Assembly: GCA_049306275.1 (NCBI GenBank)
Contig: JBAQQB010000127.1
Coordinates: 1-27,053 of the forward strand
Direction of reading: 5' to 3'
Source: JADJTT01 sp049306275
Lineage (GTDB): Bacteria; Bacteroidota; Bacteroidia; Chitinophagales; Saprospiraceae
DNA length: 27,053 nt
The notes under the pieces are model-generated. The model saw only the letters and a list, made by a program, of their open reading frames with translations. It was not told the DNA's origin and did not search any database. Of the stretch, positions 16,811 to 25,100 are shown piece by piece (the stretch's first letter is position 1; each line of letters begins with the position of its first letter). The position numbers and the translations under genes were made by a program.

Positions 16811-16827
16811 CATTTTTGTGATGTCAT
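16811..16827 (+). promoter_or_regulatory. Promoter-proximal motif upstream of the first AraC-type gene
   Basis: CATTTTTGTGATGTCAT lies 25 bp before the ATG at 16853 and is the partner of 11822-11838. A CCCTGAA block follows at the same distance in both places. This indicates common regulation or a shared promoter type. Confidence 0.5.
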
Positions 16828-16852
16828 TTTTTCCCCCTGAAAGACATCCAAT

Positions 16853-17242
16853 ATGAACCCTGACAACCAATACCAGCCCCAAAGTGAATTCATCAGCCAG
16901 ATCAACGACCGGCTCGGCGACCGGCTTTTCGACCCGGAACTCACTGTAAAAAAAATCCTGCGGCTCGTCTTTATGAGCCGCACGGATTTTCACCGCAAAC
17001 TCAAACGCGAGACTGGCCTCTCAGCTACAGCCTACATCCGCCGCGAGCGATTGACAAGGGCGAGGAAATTGCTTTTGGATAATTCGCAAACTCCAGTCAA
17101 CCAGGTATCACAGGCAGTTGGATTCGCAAACTCCAGCTATTTTTCAAAAAAATTCAAAGAATTGTTCGGGTGTGGGCCTGGAGAATTGAAAAAGCAATCC
17201 AGGAAAGTTTTAAAAAGAGATGCGCCGATTAATTGCGATTGA
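16853..17242 (+). CDS. Short AraC-type transcriptional regulator
   Basis: A protein of 129 residues that is little more than an AraC-type double helix-turn-helix: ELTVKKILRLVFMSRTDFHRK (first HTH) and TPVNQVSQAVGFANSSYFSKKF (second HTH with the family signature). There is no ligand-binding or receiver domain, so its activity may depend on its amount or on a partner. It stands 59 bp upstream of the PatA/PatG-like protease on the same strand. The other short AraC-type gene in this window (21698) also precedes a subtilase gene, and the two share the SRTDxHRKxK and VxQAVGF/VxSAVGF blocks. Probably a local regulator of the peptide locus; inferred from position only. Confidence 0.85.
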   Translation: MNPDNQYQPQSEFISQINDRLGDRLFDPELTVKKILRLVFMSRTDFHRKLKRETGLSATAYIRRERLTRARKLLLDNSQTPVNQVSQAVGFANSSYFSKKFKELFGCGPGELKKQSRKVLKRDAPINCD

Positions 17243-17301
17243 AATTCACAACAAATGTTCCCACCGATAAGCCTGGATGAATAAAAAAACGATTTTAAGA
17301 A

Positions 17302-19182
17302 ATGAAAACACCACATAGACAAATTAATGAAATTGTCAATGATCTGGCCTGGTTGTGGGAGGAAACAACTGGAGATCCGTCCATTTGTATCGCAATTATT
17401 GACGGAAATATCAATAAAAAACATCCAGCATTAGTTGGCTCCAATATAACATCGATAGAAACTTTCACTGGAGAACAAGCTGGTGAAAACGGGTTAGCGG
17501 CCAGCCATGGAACACATATAGCAAGCATCATTTTTGGCCAACACGGCAGCGAAGTAAAGGGGATTGCACCCAAATGCAAGGGAATAAATTTGCCGATATT
17601 TCATGACGCCCCTGAGGGAAAAATACAACCTTGTTCGCAACTTGATATGGCAAGGGCTATCATGATGGCTGCAAATGCAGGCGCTCAAATAATCAATATA
17701 AGCGGGGGTGAATTAAGCGATAGCGGGGTTGCCCACCCACTGCTCTCCCAAGCAATCCAACATTGTTTTGACCGGAATATCCTGATTGTTGCGGCTGCAG
17801 GCAATGACGGATGTGATTGCATGCATATCCCTGCCGCTTCATCCTCTGTATTGGTAGTCGGGGGAATGGATACGAACGGAAATCCGCTCAGTTTTAGTAA
17901 TTGGGGAGCAGCCTACTGGTCTCATGGTGTTCTGGCGCCTGGAGAAAATATACTCGGCGCAGACGATAAATCAGGCGTTATGCCCAAAACAGGAACCAGC
18001 TTTGCCGCACCTATTGTCTCTGGAATTGCCGCCCTCCTCTTGAGCACCCAGATAAAAAAGGGCGCCAAAACCGACCCCCTCCTCGTCCGCCAAGCCCTCC
18101 TTGAAAGCGCTGACGGCTGCATCAACCCAGATAGTATGGATTGCCAGCGCTTACTAAGGGGACGAATAAACCTCAAAAAGGCCTGTTTAATAATGGATTC
18201 TATTGTCAATTTAAAAAAAGAACCTAATATGGAATTGCAAACACCAACTCAATTATCAGCCCAAAGTACAGAGGCGCTACAAGTTCCAATTGCCAATGAA
18301 CTTGCGACACAAGGCATTTCGCCTTCTTGTAAAGGAGATTCCTCCTGTTCATGTGGTTCAAAGGAACCGGAACAAATGGAACAAAAAGTATTTGCCCTCG
18401 GAACATTGGGCTATGACCTGGTCTCCGAAGCGAGAAGGGACAGTATCATTCAACATTTTACCAAAGGAAACCCCTCGGACCCCAACAACTTCCTGGAATA
18501 TTTAAGTAACAATCCTTGGGAGGCAGCCTCTGTTACCTGGACACTCAACCTGAATGCTACGCCTATATATGCCATCATTCCCGATGGTCCTTTTGCAGCG
18601 AATGGCTACAAAATCCTTCAGGATTTTTTGAGCGCCCAAATAAATGAAGGAAGTGATCGAATATCAGTGCCAGGATTCATCGTTGGAAAAATGAGGCTGA
18701 TGAGTGGCCAGGTAGTTCCTGCAATCGTTCCTGAGTTGCGGGCGATGTACAATTGGAATACCAAAACCCTTTTGGAAACGGTTCTTGGCTCTGAGCCCGA
18801 TCAGGGAGCCAAGCCAAATGAAAAGTTGGCCTATGAACAGCGGCATTCAGCAGTAAGAAATTTTTTGGAGCGGGTGTACTATGAGCTTCAGAATCTCGGA
18901 ATATCTCCACAAGACAGGGCCATTAACTACGCTGCCACCAATGCCCTGAATACCGCTTTGATTTTTGCAGAAGCCCTTAAAGACGATATGCAACTGGATA
19001 ATATTGAAGCTGAACGCAGCTCAATCTGCCGTCAGGATTCCGACTGCTGGGATGTACTCCTGACTTTTTTCGATCCTGAAAAACAACTATCCCGGGCAAG
19101 GAAACTGTATCGTTTCACCGTCGATGTAAGCGATGTCTGCCCCGTAATGGTTGGAGCCGTCAGATCCTGGTCAGTTCGTTAA
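17302..19182 (+). CDS. PatA/PatG-family subtilase (cyanobactin-type RiPP maturation protease)
   Basis: A protein of 626 residues. Residues 1-295 form an S8 subtilase: Asp34 (IAIIDGNIN), His69 (SHGTHIAS), oxyanion Asn168 (AAAGNDGCDCMHIPAA) and Ser233 (GTSFAAPIVSG). The GCDCxHxPAA block and FSNWG are typical of PatA/PatG proteases. A linker with ISPSC and SSCSCGS (Cys343, 349, 351) leads to the C-terminal PatG-type domain (about 363-626), marked by VFALGTLGYDLVSEARRDS, VTWTLNLNATPIYAIIPDG and a late VCPVMVGAVRSWSVR. In cyanobactin pathways PatA removes the leader and PatG cleaves and macrocyclises. No signal peptide is present, so it acts in the cytoplasm. No PatD-type heterocyclase is in the window. 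Two MKLP peptides follow, making a RiPP role likely. Whether it cyclises or only cleaves cannot be told. Confidence 0.88.
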   Translation: MKTPHRQINEIVNDLAWLWEETTGDPSICIAIIDGNINKKHPALVGSNITSIETFTGEQAGENGLAASHGTHIASIIFGQHGSEVKGIAPKCKGINLPIFHDAPEGKIQPCSQLDMARAIMMAANAGAQIINISGGELSDSGVAHPLLSQAIQHCFDRNILIVAAAGNDGCDCMHIPAASSSVLVVGGMDTNGNPLSFSNWGAAYWSHGVLAPGENILGADDKSGVMPKTGTSFAAPIVSGIAALLLSTQIKKGAKTDPLLVRQALLESADGCINPDSMDCQRLLRGRINLKKACLIMDSIVNLKKEPNMELQTPTQLSAQSTEALQVPIANELATQGISPSCKGDSSCSCGSKEPEQMEQKVFALGTLGYDLVSEARRDSIIQHFTKGNPSDPNNFLEYLSNNPWEAASVTWTLNLNATPIYAIIPDGPFAANGYKILQDFLSAQINEGSDRISVPGFIVGKMRLMSGQVVPAIVPELRAMYNWNTKTLLETVLGSEPDQGAKPNEKLAYEQRHSAVRNFLERVYYELQNLGISPQDRAINYAATNALNTALIFAEALKDDMQLDNIEAERSSICRQDSDCWDVLLTFFDPEKQLSRARKLYRFTVDVSDVCPVMVGAVRSWSVR

Positions 19183-19190
19183 CCTATCAT

Positions 19191-19203
19191 CCCAATCCTG
19201 AGT
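19191..19203 (+). repeat. 13-bp element upstream of the first MKLP peptide
   Basis: CCCAATCCTGAGT lies 51 bp before the ATG at 19242. An identical copy stands at 19512-19524. It may be a promoter or processing element, or the mark of a gene duplication. Confidence 0.6.
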
Positions 19204-19241
19204 GCATTGAAATACTCAAAAACATATTAAACTGATTCAAC

Positions 19242-19499
19242 ATGAAACTTCCAAAGCTTTCGACCTCCGTAAAAAGAAAAAAAGTGGCTATACAGGGATT
19301 CTCAACTGGTAATGTTACCCCAAGCTGCTCATGTACAGAAGACATAGACGAAATCTCAGATTCAGATAGCCCTGACGATCACCTTTTGCTGGAAGAAATT
19401 TACGAAGACACTGATGTCTTCGATGATGTTCAAGAAGATTTTGAGCAATCAGATGATTCCAGCACCGCAGAGCCGGGTGATTACGATCAGGAATATTGA
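19242..19499 (+). CDS. Candidate RiPP precursor peptide 1
   Basis: A peptide of 85 residues. Residues 1-20 are basic (MKLPKLSTSVKRKK), followed by a short Cys-containing block STGNVTPSCSCTED (Cys29, Cys31) and a very acidic tail (33-85) rich in Asp and Glu. It starts 59 bp after the protease stop on the same strand. The VTPSCSC block echoes the ISPSC...CSCGS linker of the protease. It shares ATGAAACTTCC and an upstream 13-bp box with the next small gene. Size, position and paralogy suit a precursor peptide. The long acidic tail is unusual for a cyanobactin-like core, so the mature product could be the central Cys block, and the peptide might instead be an accessory protein. Function unproven. 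Confidence 0.65.
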   Translation: MKLPKLSTSVKRKKVAIQGFSTGNVTPSCSCTEDIDEISDSDSPDDHLLLEEIYEDTDVFDDVQEDFEQSDDSSTAEPGDYDQEY

Positions 19500-19511
19500 T
19501 CTACCCACCTC

Positions 19512-19524
19512 CCCAATCCTGAGT
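19512..19524 (+). repeat. 13-bp element upstream of the second MKLP peptide
   Basis: Identical to 19191-19203, here 48 bp before the ATG at 19560. Confidence 0.6.
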
Positions 19525-19559
19525 TTTATGTTTTATCATTAACCAATAAATTCCTTATT

Positions 19560-19748
19560 ATGAAACTTCCTGTTCAAGCACAATTTGTGCCCCATTCACC
19601 TTCAGAACAGTCACTCGCATCCAGTGGCATCCAATTGTCGCAAAACTGGGCCTGCCGCGCATGCTTGTGGGGATGTAGGAGACTCCCCAGCTGGCCCAGG
19701 GCATTGAGAAGACTCTGCCGAGCAGCATGTGAAAGAACTGTCTGCTAG
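19560..19748 (+). CDS. Candidate RiPP precursor peptide 2
   Basis: A peptide of 62 residues beginning MKLPVQAQFVP. I recall MKLPVQA-type starts from small peptides beside PatG-like proteases, but could not check it. A Ser-rich stretch leads to GIQLSQNWACRACLWGC and an Arg-rich tail with three more Cys, six in all. The start codon context (ATGAAACTTCC) and a 13-bp upstream box are identical to those of the preceding small gene, which argues that this is a real paralogue. The Arg-rich end looks partly like out-of-frame sequence: the +1 frame from about 19620 reads VASNCRKTGPAAHACGDVG, so a frameshift is possible. It is the last plus-strand gene before a large stem-loop. Confidence 0.55.
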   Translation: MKLPVQAQFVPHSPSEQSLASSGIQLSQNWACRACLWGCRRLPSWPRALRRLCRAACERTVC

Positions 19749-19770
19749 GCTGCTACCTGTTGGAGTTTTG

Positions 19771-19838
19771 AAATGTATCTCACATCTAAAGGACGAGCGC
19801 TATTTATGGATCTCGCCCAACTAGTGTGAGATACATTT
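19771..19838. terminator. Large stem-loop between convergent genes
   Basis: AAATGTATCTCACA (19771-19784) and TGTGAGATACATTT (19825-19838) are exact inverted repeats of 14 bp with a 40-bp loop. On the plus strand the right arm runs into T residues (ATTTTTC). It sits between the convergent peptide gene and the TlpA-like gene, so it may act as a bidirectional terminator. The long loop is atypical, and a small mobile inverted-repeat element is an alternative. Confidence 0.45.
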
Positions 19839-19863
19839 TTCTAACTATAATGCAACTCCCCCC

Positions 19864-21081
19864 CTACTCCATCTCCCCCAAAATAACCTCCTCCAACTCC
19901 CGCTCCGTCTCCTCTCCATACCCCTCCTGCGTCAAAATGATGATGCCGTCCCGGTCGATCAGATACAGGGTGGGGTAGGCCGTGACGCGGTACTGCTTAG
20001 CAACCTCCTTAGCTCCCAGCAACACCGTGTAGGTCACGCCCCGCTTGGCCAGGAAAGGCCCGATATCGTCCTCCACCGTGTCGAAAGGGTTGAGGCCGAT
20101 CACTGTCAAGCCCCGCTCGCCGTACTTTTCGTGGAGCCGCTGCAAGGCGGGCAAGGCCAGCATGCAGGGGTAACACGATTTGTAAAAGAAGTCGGCCAAA
20201 ACGAGGCGGCCACGCAGGTCTTCCAGACGCACCTTCTCTCCGGCAATGGTGTGGAGCTCCCAGGCGGGCGCGATCGTGTCGGTGGGCAGCGGGTCGGGAC
20301 GCTTGTAGGGCACGTAGTCCTTGAACTGGTATTGGGGGCGTAAGGCCTCCAGGGTCAGAAGGCCTTCATCGGTCAGGTTGTTCAGCTCGTGCCTGGTCAG
20401 GACGATCTTTTCGTACTGGCACATGGTATCATTGTCCATCACCAGATCATAGATCGTGATATATTGCACGGGCAAATAATCGGCCTTCGCGATCCAGAAA
20501 TGATACTCCTCCCGCAAAGTCTTCATCATGTCGGCGCTGTCATTCACCGGGAGCTCGTTGACCTGAATGCGGTAGCAGGGAATGCCGTTACAGACCTCCT
20601 CCCCCAGATACCGGAAGGTGAACATGGTGTCCGTAAAATCTTCGCCCTGTAGCAGCGGGGCGCTTTCCGGATGGGTCAGCGGAGAAAAGAACTCGTAGTT
20701 GTGGCGCCTTGCCCGGATTTCCTCCGCCCATTGCACCACCGGCATGACGGTGGCCACGCTGTCCTCCCCGGAATAGATCGTCACCAACTCATCGCCAGTG
20801 TACATGACATCCCCCTTGCTCCCATTACCCCAAAAGGTTTGACTGCGAAACGCCAAATGGAACAGGGTGTCTTCCGGCAATTTTTTGAAATGGCAATTGA
20901 AAGTAGTTTTAACCGTATCCTTGTCATCCATGTATTTCATGTAGCGGGCCATCTCATAGTAGCCGTTTTCCACAGATTGGCATTTTTCGAAGGCCTTTTT
21001 CAGAATATCAACCGCCGCCTGAGCCGGTGCGGTATGAACAGAAATAAACAGGAGCAGGGGAATCAGGATCTTGGTCTTCAT
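19864..21081 (-). CDS. Exported TlpA-like thioredoxin-family protein
   Basis: A protein of 405 residues from the ATG at 21081; an in-frame start 25 codons upstream would spoil the signal peptide (MKTKILIPLLLFISVHTAPAQA). The first 270 residues form a beta-rich domain of a kind often found before the thioredoxin domain in Bacteroidota, with sequences such as YMKYMDDKDTVKTTFNCHF and GIPCYRIQVNEL. The C-terminal 130 residues are a TlpA/AhpC-type thioredoxin: GRLVLADFFYKSCYPCMLALP with active-site Cys303-Tyr-Pro-Cys306, YGERGLTVIGLNPF, and the cis-Pro region TAYPTLYLIDRDG. It probably acts as a periplasmic thiol-disulfide oxidoreductase. It is a single gene on the minus strand, convergent with the peptide locus, and no functional link is evident. 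Confidence 0.88.
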   Translation of the reverse strand: MKTKILIPLLLFISVHTAPAQAAVDILKKAFEKCQSVENGYYEMARYMKYMDDKDTVKTTFNCHFKKLPEDTLFHLAFRSQTFWGNGSKGDVMYTGDELVTIYSGEDSVATVMPVVQWAEEIRARRHNYEFFSPLTHPESAPLLQGEDFTDTMFTFRYLGEEVCNGIPCYRIQVNELPVNDSADMMKTLREEYHFWIAKADYLPVQYITIYDLVMDNDTMCQYEKIVLTRHELNNLTDEGLLTLEALRPQYQFKDYVPYKRPDPLPTDTIAPAWELHTIAGEKVRLEDLRGRLVLADFFYKSCYPCMLALPALQRLHEKYGERGLTVIGLNPFDTVEDDIGPFLAKRGVTYTVLLGAKEVAKQYRVTAYPTLYLIDRDGIIILTQEGYGEETERELEEVILGEME

Positions 21082-21280
21082 GGTCTGGTCTTTTTGGATT
21101 CCAGCTGAAAATAAGCAATTCAAACCTGACCTGCAATAGAAATACCGAAACGGCAAAAAGCCATTTACAATTACCCCTCATATAAGACACTTTAGATTAC
21201 GCTGGGCATAACTTCCCAATTTAAAAAGTTCAGGATGTACCCCCTCCCGGCCTTAGCCGGTTTGCCGTCAAGAATGGTCA

Positions 21281-21358
21281 GAACTGTGATCTTTATGATC
21301 CATGTGATTAACTTGATTTTAATCATATTCATCAAAAGAATCATAAAGATCACAGTTC
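21281..21358. repeat. Long inverted repeat (REP-like intergenic palindrome)
   Basis: GAACTGTGATCTTTATGAT (21281-21299) is the exact reverse complement of 21340-21358, a 19-bp stem with a 40-bp loop. Beyond one mismatch, three more bases pair on the outside. The loop itself contains TGATTAA-cttgatt-TTAATCA. The AT-rich, nested design resembles dispersed intergenic palindromes of Bacteroidota genomes. Confidence 0.7.
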
Positions 21359-21427
21359 AGACAGTTTAGCCAGCCCGGCGAAATGTAAGCCGGTTTTAGG
21401 CAAAGCGGCGACAGCCTTGTTTTTTTG

Positions 21428-21453
21428 GTACTTTTTCAACAAGGAAAAAGTAC
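21428..21453. repeat. Perfect hairpin
   Basis: GTACTTTTTC-aacaag-GAAAAAGTAC is a 10-bp perfect stem with a 6-base loop, preceded by a run of seven T. It looks like another dispersed palindromic element, or a terminator for minus-strand transcription. Confidence 0.6.
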
Positions 21454-21495
21454 ATGGTCAGGTTGAACATGCCATTGTGCCTTTACACCGGACAT

Positions 21496-21517
21496 GTGTC
21501 GAAGAGGACTTCGACAC
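21496..21517. repeat. Perfect hairpin
   Basis: GTGTCGAAG-agga-CTTCGACAC is a 9-bp perfect stem with a 4-base loop. It lies 66 bp upstream of the promoter at 21583. No T-run follows, so it is not a standard terminator. Its role is unknown. Confidence 0.5.
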
Positions 21518-21582
21518 TACATCAGGATCACTCAACTTTAATTACACATATGTTCCAAATCCCCCCTCCCCTCTCCCACCCC

Positions 21583-21613
21583 TTGACAATCCATTTAACT
21601 TTTCTTACATTTA
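21583..21613 (+). promoter_or_regulatory. Bacteroidota-type promoter for the AraC/subtilase pair
   Basis: TTG (21583-21585) and TACATTTA (21606-21613) are 20 bp apart. This fits the Bacteroidota consensus TTG-N17-23-TAnnTTTG except for the last base. Transcription would start about 75-80 bp before the ATG at 21698. Confidence 0.55.
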
Positions 21614-21697
21614 TGCCTTCCCCGACTGCTTGCTGGTAAAAGTATTACGCCCTTGTGAAAGGATAGCTTTTCCAATGTCCCCCAATCCCAAAAAACC

Positions 21698-22108
21698 ATG
21701 GAGCACCACAAGCCCCCATCCCAAATTTTTTACCCTGCCCCGGCGCCGCCCCCGACGGCAATCCGCCGGGGTGTCCCTTCTTCGGAAAGCCTTCCCTGTT
21801 ATTTCCTGAAAAAAATCGACCACCACCTTGAAGCCCACTATTCCGACCGCTCGCTTTCGGTGAGCAAACTGCTGGCCCTGACGCACATGAGCCGCACCGA
21901 CCTACACCGCAAGATGAAACAGGCAGTGGGGATGTCGGCCACGGAATACGTGCGCGTCTTTCGCCTGCGGAAAGCCATGGCGCTCCTCAGGTCGCATCCC
22001 GGCCTGAGCATGGCCGAAGTGGCATCGGCAGTGGGCTTCTGCAACCAGGGCTACTTCTGCCGGCGCTTCAAAGAGCTGGCAGGGGTGAGCCCCGGGAAAT
22101 GGAGATGA
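21698..22108 (+). CDS. Short AraC-type transcriptional regulator, second copy
   Basis: A protein of 136 residues with a Pro-rich N-terminus (about 1-35) and an AraC-type DNA-binding domain: RSLSVSKLLALTHMSRTDLHRK (first HTH) and LSMAEVASAVGFCNQGYFCRRF (second HTH). As in the copy at 16853, no sensor domain is present. The two share order, size and the MSRTD.HRK block, and each is followed directly by a subtilase gene. Here the gap to the subtilase is 36 bp, so the pair is probably one transcript from the promoter at 21583. A local regulatory role is inferred from position. Unlike the first copy, it is very GC-rich, like the gene that follows. Confidence 0.85.
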   Translation: MEHHKPPSQIFYPAPAPPPTAIRRGVPSSESLPCYFLKKIDHHLEAHYSDRSLSVSKLLALTHMSRTDLHRKMKQAVGMSATEYVRVFRLRKAMALLRSHPGLSMAEVASAVGFCNQGYFCRRFKELAGVSPGKWR

Positions 22109-22144
22109 TTCGCTGAGCTTTTTTGACCCAAAAAACCGATAATA

Positions 22145-25100
22145 ATGACGCTTCGAGAAACCTCGCTGCTTTGCCTGTTGTCCGCCGCGATGACCTGGGC
22201 TTGCTTGCTCCCCGCCCATGCCCAGACCCGCGATTACCACATCCTGATCAACAACTTCCGCTTCGACCCGCTCGAAAGCATGCCCGACATCGCCCAAAGC
22301 CTGAAAGCCAGACCCGCCCCGGCCGACAGCTCCTACCAGCTCGTCCAATTCCGGCAACCACTCGGCAGGAAGGAAATGGACTTGCTGAAAAACGAACTGG
22401 GACTGAAACTCGACCAGTATTTCCCCCATTTCACTTACCTGGAATTTCTTAGCGATAAGCAGCTCGAACGCCTCCGCAGCCTCCCCTATTTCAGGTGGAG
22501 CGGACCCTTTGAACCGGCCTTCAAAATCTCGCCCCAAATCGGGAAAAACACTTTCGAATCGAAAAAACGGAAAGATGAAAAAGGCTTCGTCCTGCTCCTG
22601 CTCCTGCATAAAGGCAGGCCCGCCGGACAAGCCCTCGAAGCCCTCGCCACACTGGGTATCAAACCCCTCCAAACCTTCGACCATTCCAAAACCGGCGGCG
22701 CCAACCGCATCCGGGTGCGGATCTTTTCGCTCAACGACCTGCCCAAATTAGCCCAGATACCGGCCGTTGCCTGGATCGAGGAAGAAGGCGATATCACCCT
22801 CGACAACGGAGGCGTGACCGGACTGATCCAATCCAATAACGCCGCCAATACGCCCATCCACAACAACAATATCAGAGGCGAAGGGCAGATCGTGGGTGTC
22901 ATCGACGCCATGCTCGACATGAACCACTGCTTTTTCAACGATCCGGCCAATGCGAATGCAGGACCGGGCCACCGGAAAGTCGTGGGCTTCCGCTCCGACA
23001 ACCCCACCACCTTCGCTGCGGGAGCTACCTGTATTTCGGGACACGGCACCCACACCGCCGGCACCATCGCAGGCTTCAACGCGGGCGACGCCAACAACGG
23101 CATCGCCTTCAACTCGCGGCTGAGCTACGGCGACCTGAGCGATATCCAATTCTCCACCGGCACGGGCACCCGCACTTTTCTCGAATACCTCAACGCAGCC
23201 CGCAACGACGGCGCCTGCATCCACTCCAACAGCTGGAGCGACAAGGCATCCGGCGTGCAAAACGCCTATTCGGCCCTCAGCCAGGACCTCGACCAATTCA
23301 CATGGGACAATGAAGACCACCTCGTCGTGGTGTCGTCGGGAAACAATATCGACACCAATAGCGATGGGGTCAACGACAGCCCCAGCCCCATCCGCCCTCC
23401 TTTTTCTTCGAAAAATGGCCTCTGCGTAGCAGCCTCCTCGGAAGCCAATACCGCCAATGTCTCCACCGGCGGGCTCGGCCCCACCTTCGACAACCGCCGA
23501 AAGCCCGAAATCTACGCACCCGGCTCCAACACGACCTCCTCGCAGGCGGGCACCAACTGCACCACCTTCGCCTGCGGTGGCAGCAGCATGGCCACCCCGG
23601 CTGTGGCGGCCGCCGCGGCCCTGGTCAGACAATACTACATGGACGGCTGGTACCCCTCCGGTACCGCCCAGCCGCACCATGCCTTCACCCCCTCCGGCGC
23701 GCTGATCAAGGCTACCCTGCTCAACAGCACCCGCGACATGACCGGCAACGACGCCTTCGGGCAAGCCGGTCCCGTCAACGGCTACCCCACCAACCTCGAA
23801 GGCTGGGGCGGCGTGGTGCTCGACGACGCCCTCTATTTCAACGGCGATGCCAGAAACCTCCAGGCATGGGATGTCAGGCACGCGGGCGGCCTGCTCACCG
23901 GCGAACAGCACGTCTACAACCTCAACGTGGCCACCAACGGCCAGCCCCTGAAGGTCACCCTCAGCTGGACCGAGCCCCCGGCCGCCAACGCCAGCTTCGG
24001 CAACCCCGTCATCAACGACCTCGACCTGAGGGTGGTGGCCCCGGATGGGACGACGTTCTTTCTCGGAAACGACTTCAACGCCAGCCAGTCCAGAGCCAAC
24101 GGCGCCACCACCGACCAGGTGAACAACGTGGAAATGGTGCTGGTGAACGCCCCCCAGACCGGCCTGTGGCGCCTGGAAGTCAACGGCACGCTGATCAACC
24201 AGGGCAATCCCGGCCAGGGCTACGCCCTCGTGGCAACGGCCGACACCAACAATCCGCCTCCTTCCACCGGTGTGCAGAACACCCTGGTCGTGCTGACCAC
24301 CCTTCCCGGTACCAACCCAGGAGGAGCGCCCTCCCAACCCAACGCCCAAAACCTGATCAACGAGGTGAACGCCTACATCAGCGAGGTGAGCTACGGGCAG
24401 ACGACCATCGACCCCGTTTTCGCCAATGTGACCCTCACTACTTCGCTCGGCACCTACCTCGCCATCCAGAACAACCCGTTGATCGAGATGGCCGAAGACG
24501 CCATCGCCCAGCTCGTAACCGCCAACCCCGGCGTGTTCGACCGCGGCACCGCCGACCCCGCCGACGATATCGACCGCATCGTGATCCTGATCAACGACCA
24601 AAACTTCACGGGCGACTGGGCCACCACAGGGCCCTGGCCTTACGAACTGCCCGCCGGCCTCACCCGCCCGCTCTCCGTCTCGGTGAGCTCCGTGTTCAAC
24701 GACCCGGAGCGGCGGCTGAACCACGCCATCTGCCACCAACTGGGCCTCGTCGACCTCTACAATCACCCTGGCGTGGTCTTCGCCCAACCGCATGTCGACA
24801 ACTGGGACATCATGGCCAATACCAATACCGTGCAGCCTATGGCCTGGTCGAAAGAGCGCGCCCTCTGGCTCAGTTCCCACCACCCCAACAGCATCCGCTG
24901 GATACCCCGGCCGGCGCCGGGAGCCCCGGTCAACCAGACCATCCCGCTCAACTGGCTCAGCTCCACCGACACCGGCAACCCCAGGGCCATCGCCATCGGG
25001 CTGACGCCCAACGTGGCCAACCTGGCCAATGAGAACGTGTTTTACTTCATCGAAGCCCGCACCTCCACCATCGGCACGACCGATGCCCTCCTGCCCGAAG

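Larger units (their letters stand above)
21082..21697. other. Intergenic region of 616 bp with three palindromes and one promoter
   Basis: It separates the TlpA-like gene (minus) from the second AraC-type gene (plus), so both promoters should be here. It contains the three inverted repeats listed separately and a promoter at 21583-21613. A CCGGC-ctta-GCCGG mini-hairpin lies at 21247-21260. Short frames in this stretch show no recognisable protein. Confidence 0.6.

Noticed and set aside
21417..21809. Open frames in the intergenic region before the second AraC-type gene
   Set aside because: They run through hairpins and a promoter, have low-complexity Pro-rich products, and overlap the AraC-type gene in the wrong frame.
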